Part shown: positions 6,236 through 6,584 of the stretch, piece after piece
Layout of the letters: every line of letters starts with the position of its first letter
Position numbering within the stretch: position 1 is the stretch's first letter
Assembly: GCA_019240375.1 (NCBI GenBank)
Contig: JAFAYN010000443.1
Span: forward strand, 1 to 6,584
DNA from: Gemmatimonadota bacterium
GTDB taxonomy: Bacteria; Gemmatimonadota; Gemmatimonadetes; Longimicrobiales; Longimicrobiaceae
Direction: 5' to 3'
DNA length: 6,584 bases
The notes under the pieces: model-generated
What the model saw: the letters and a program-made list of their open reading frames with translations, nothing else
Databases searched by the model: none
What the model was told of the DNA's origin: nothing
Position numbers and translations under genes: made by a program

Positions 6236-6328
6236 AAGGTGTTGGGAACGGGTCCGTACGGGCGGGGGCGGTGAGAACGAAGCCCCTGGATCGTCTAGCA
6301 GGTTGGTAACAAACGCTTTGAAGGCCGG

Positions 6329-6357
6329 AAGATAGGCCATGGACGAGCGTTCGTCAA
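6329..6357 (-). promoter_or_regulatory. Predicted promoter of the riboswitch-protease locus
   Basis: On the minus strand TTGACG (6352-6357) and TATCTT (6329-6334) are exactly 17 bases apart, five of six and four of six matches to the housekeeping sigma consensus. Transcription would begin near 6322, giving a leader of about 220 nt that contains aptamer copy A. AT-rich hexamers at ideal spacing stand out in this GC-rich sequence. Confidence 0.65.
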
Positions 6358-6534
6358 TCCCACCCCTGGCCGAAAAGGTCCGGCGCGCTCGGAAGCGGAA
6401 GATCCACGCCCTCCACGGGGTCTTTCACGGCCTGTCCGACGGGGTACGGCCGGCCACCCGGTGCGACCGGCGTGCCAGTGGCGCCGGACCGGCCGCGGGG
6501 CCGCGCGCATCTTGCATCCGTGTCGTCCCGGCAG
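6358..6534. other. Divergent intergenic spacer with no recognised gene
   Basis: Between the minus-strand protease promoter and the plus-strand promoter at 6535 I see no supported gene. Short open frames exist on both strands but lack ribosome sites, show Arg/Pro/Gly-rich composition and have no recognisable motif. No further copy of the riboswitch element is present here. Confidence 0.5.
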
Positions 6535-6563
6535 TTGAAACTGGTGCACCCCTGCGGTAAATT
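6535..6563 (+). promoter_or_regulatory. Predicted promoter of the gene starting at the right edge
   Basis: TTGAAA (6535-6540) and TAAATT (6558-6563) are 17 bases apart. The latter continues as TAAATTTT, which also resembles the TAnnTTTG -7 box of Bacteroidota. The expected start of transcription, about seven bases past the -10 box, falls on or next to the A of the ATG at 6570. That suggests a leaderless mRNA. Confidence 0.6.
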
Positions 6564-6569
6564 TTCGGG

Positions 6570-6584
6570 ATGAGCTACGAATCC
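6570..6584 (+). CDS. Start of an unidentified gene (first five codons)
   Basis: ATG AGC TAC GAA TCC (M-S-Y-E-S) runs off the end of the window. It is called a gene only because a well-spaced promoter lies immediately upstream. No Shine-Dalgarno site precedes it, which fits a leaderless transcript. Nothing can be said about its product. Confidence 0.45.

Noticed and set aside
4585..6309. A 574-codon open frame on the plus strand opposite the compact protease
   Set aside because: Its composition is rich in Arg, Gly, Val and Asp without recognisable motifs, and it lies over a gene with an intact catalytic triad and signal peptide.
6292..6321. A second minus-strand promoter using TTCAAA and a TAGACG -10 box
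   Set aside because: The -10 box is poor, and the TTGACG-17-TATCTT pair just upstream is clearly better.
6339..6560. A 73-codon open frame on the plus strand
   Set aside because: It overlaps the minus-strand promoter and the plus-strand promoter, lacks a convincing ribosome site and shows no motif.

Overview
This is a GC-rich window (roughly two thirds G+C) from a bacterium. The two lipoprotein subtilases, the C-terminal DxDxDG-type segment and the overall codon style resemble soil Gemmatimonadota such as the Longimicrobium group. That assignment is an inference from style, not from a search.

Layout. Bases 1-166 (+) hold the last 54 codons of glucose-6-phosphate isomerase, followed by a hairpin. 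At 243-1136 (+) lies an HtpX-type M48 membrane metalloprotease. A YegS/DAGK-family lipid kinase (1133-2068, +) overlaps it by four bases at GTGA. These two genes converge on a minus-strand S8 serine protease, and a perfect 18-bp hairpin at 2088-2127 lies between the two 3' ends. Two minus-strand S8 (subtilisin-type) lipoproteins follow in tandem: a 761-residue enzyme with two PKD domains (2149-4434) and, upstream of it, a compact 484-residue enzyme (4645-6099). A hairpin at 4599-4633 separates them. The last 470 bases form a divergent regulatory region. It holds a good minus-strand promoter for the protease locus and, at the right edge, a plus-strand promoter placed so that the next gene's ATG (6570) would be the first transcribed base.

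Main point. Each protease gene is preceded by the same structured RNA element on the minus strand (6152-6235 and 4484-4563). The copies share an identical 45-nt block and then a short hairpin whose stem is kept while its loop changes. Order and motifs match the GEMM-I aptamer that binds cyclic di-GMP or, in GEMM-Ib, cGAMP: GGCA, a 6-bp stem capped by a GNRA tetraloop, CGCAAAGCC, a second stem, then CCGGC(T/C)GCCG. The two copies also share departures from the usual GEMM consensus. The likely picture is a pair of secreted, lipid-anchored proteases whose expression is set by a cyclic dinucleotide through tandem riboswitches.

The left half (pgi end, htpX, lipid kinase) looks like ordinary chromosomal housekeeping. 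I see no tRNA, rRNA, CRISPR array or insertion sequence.
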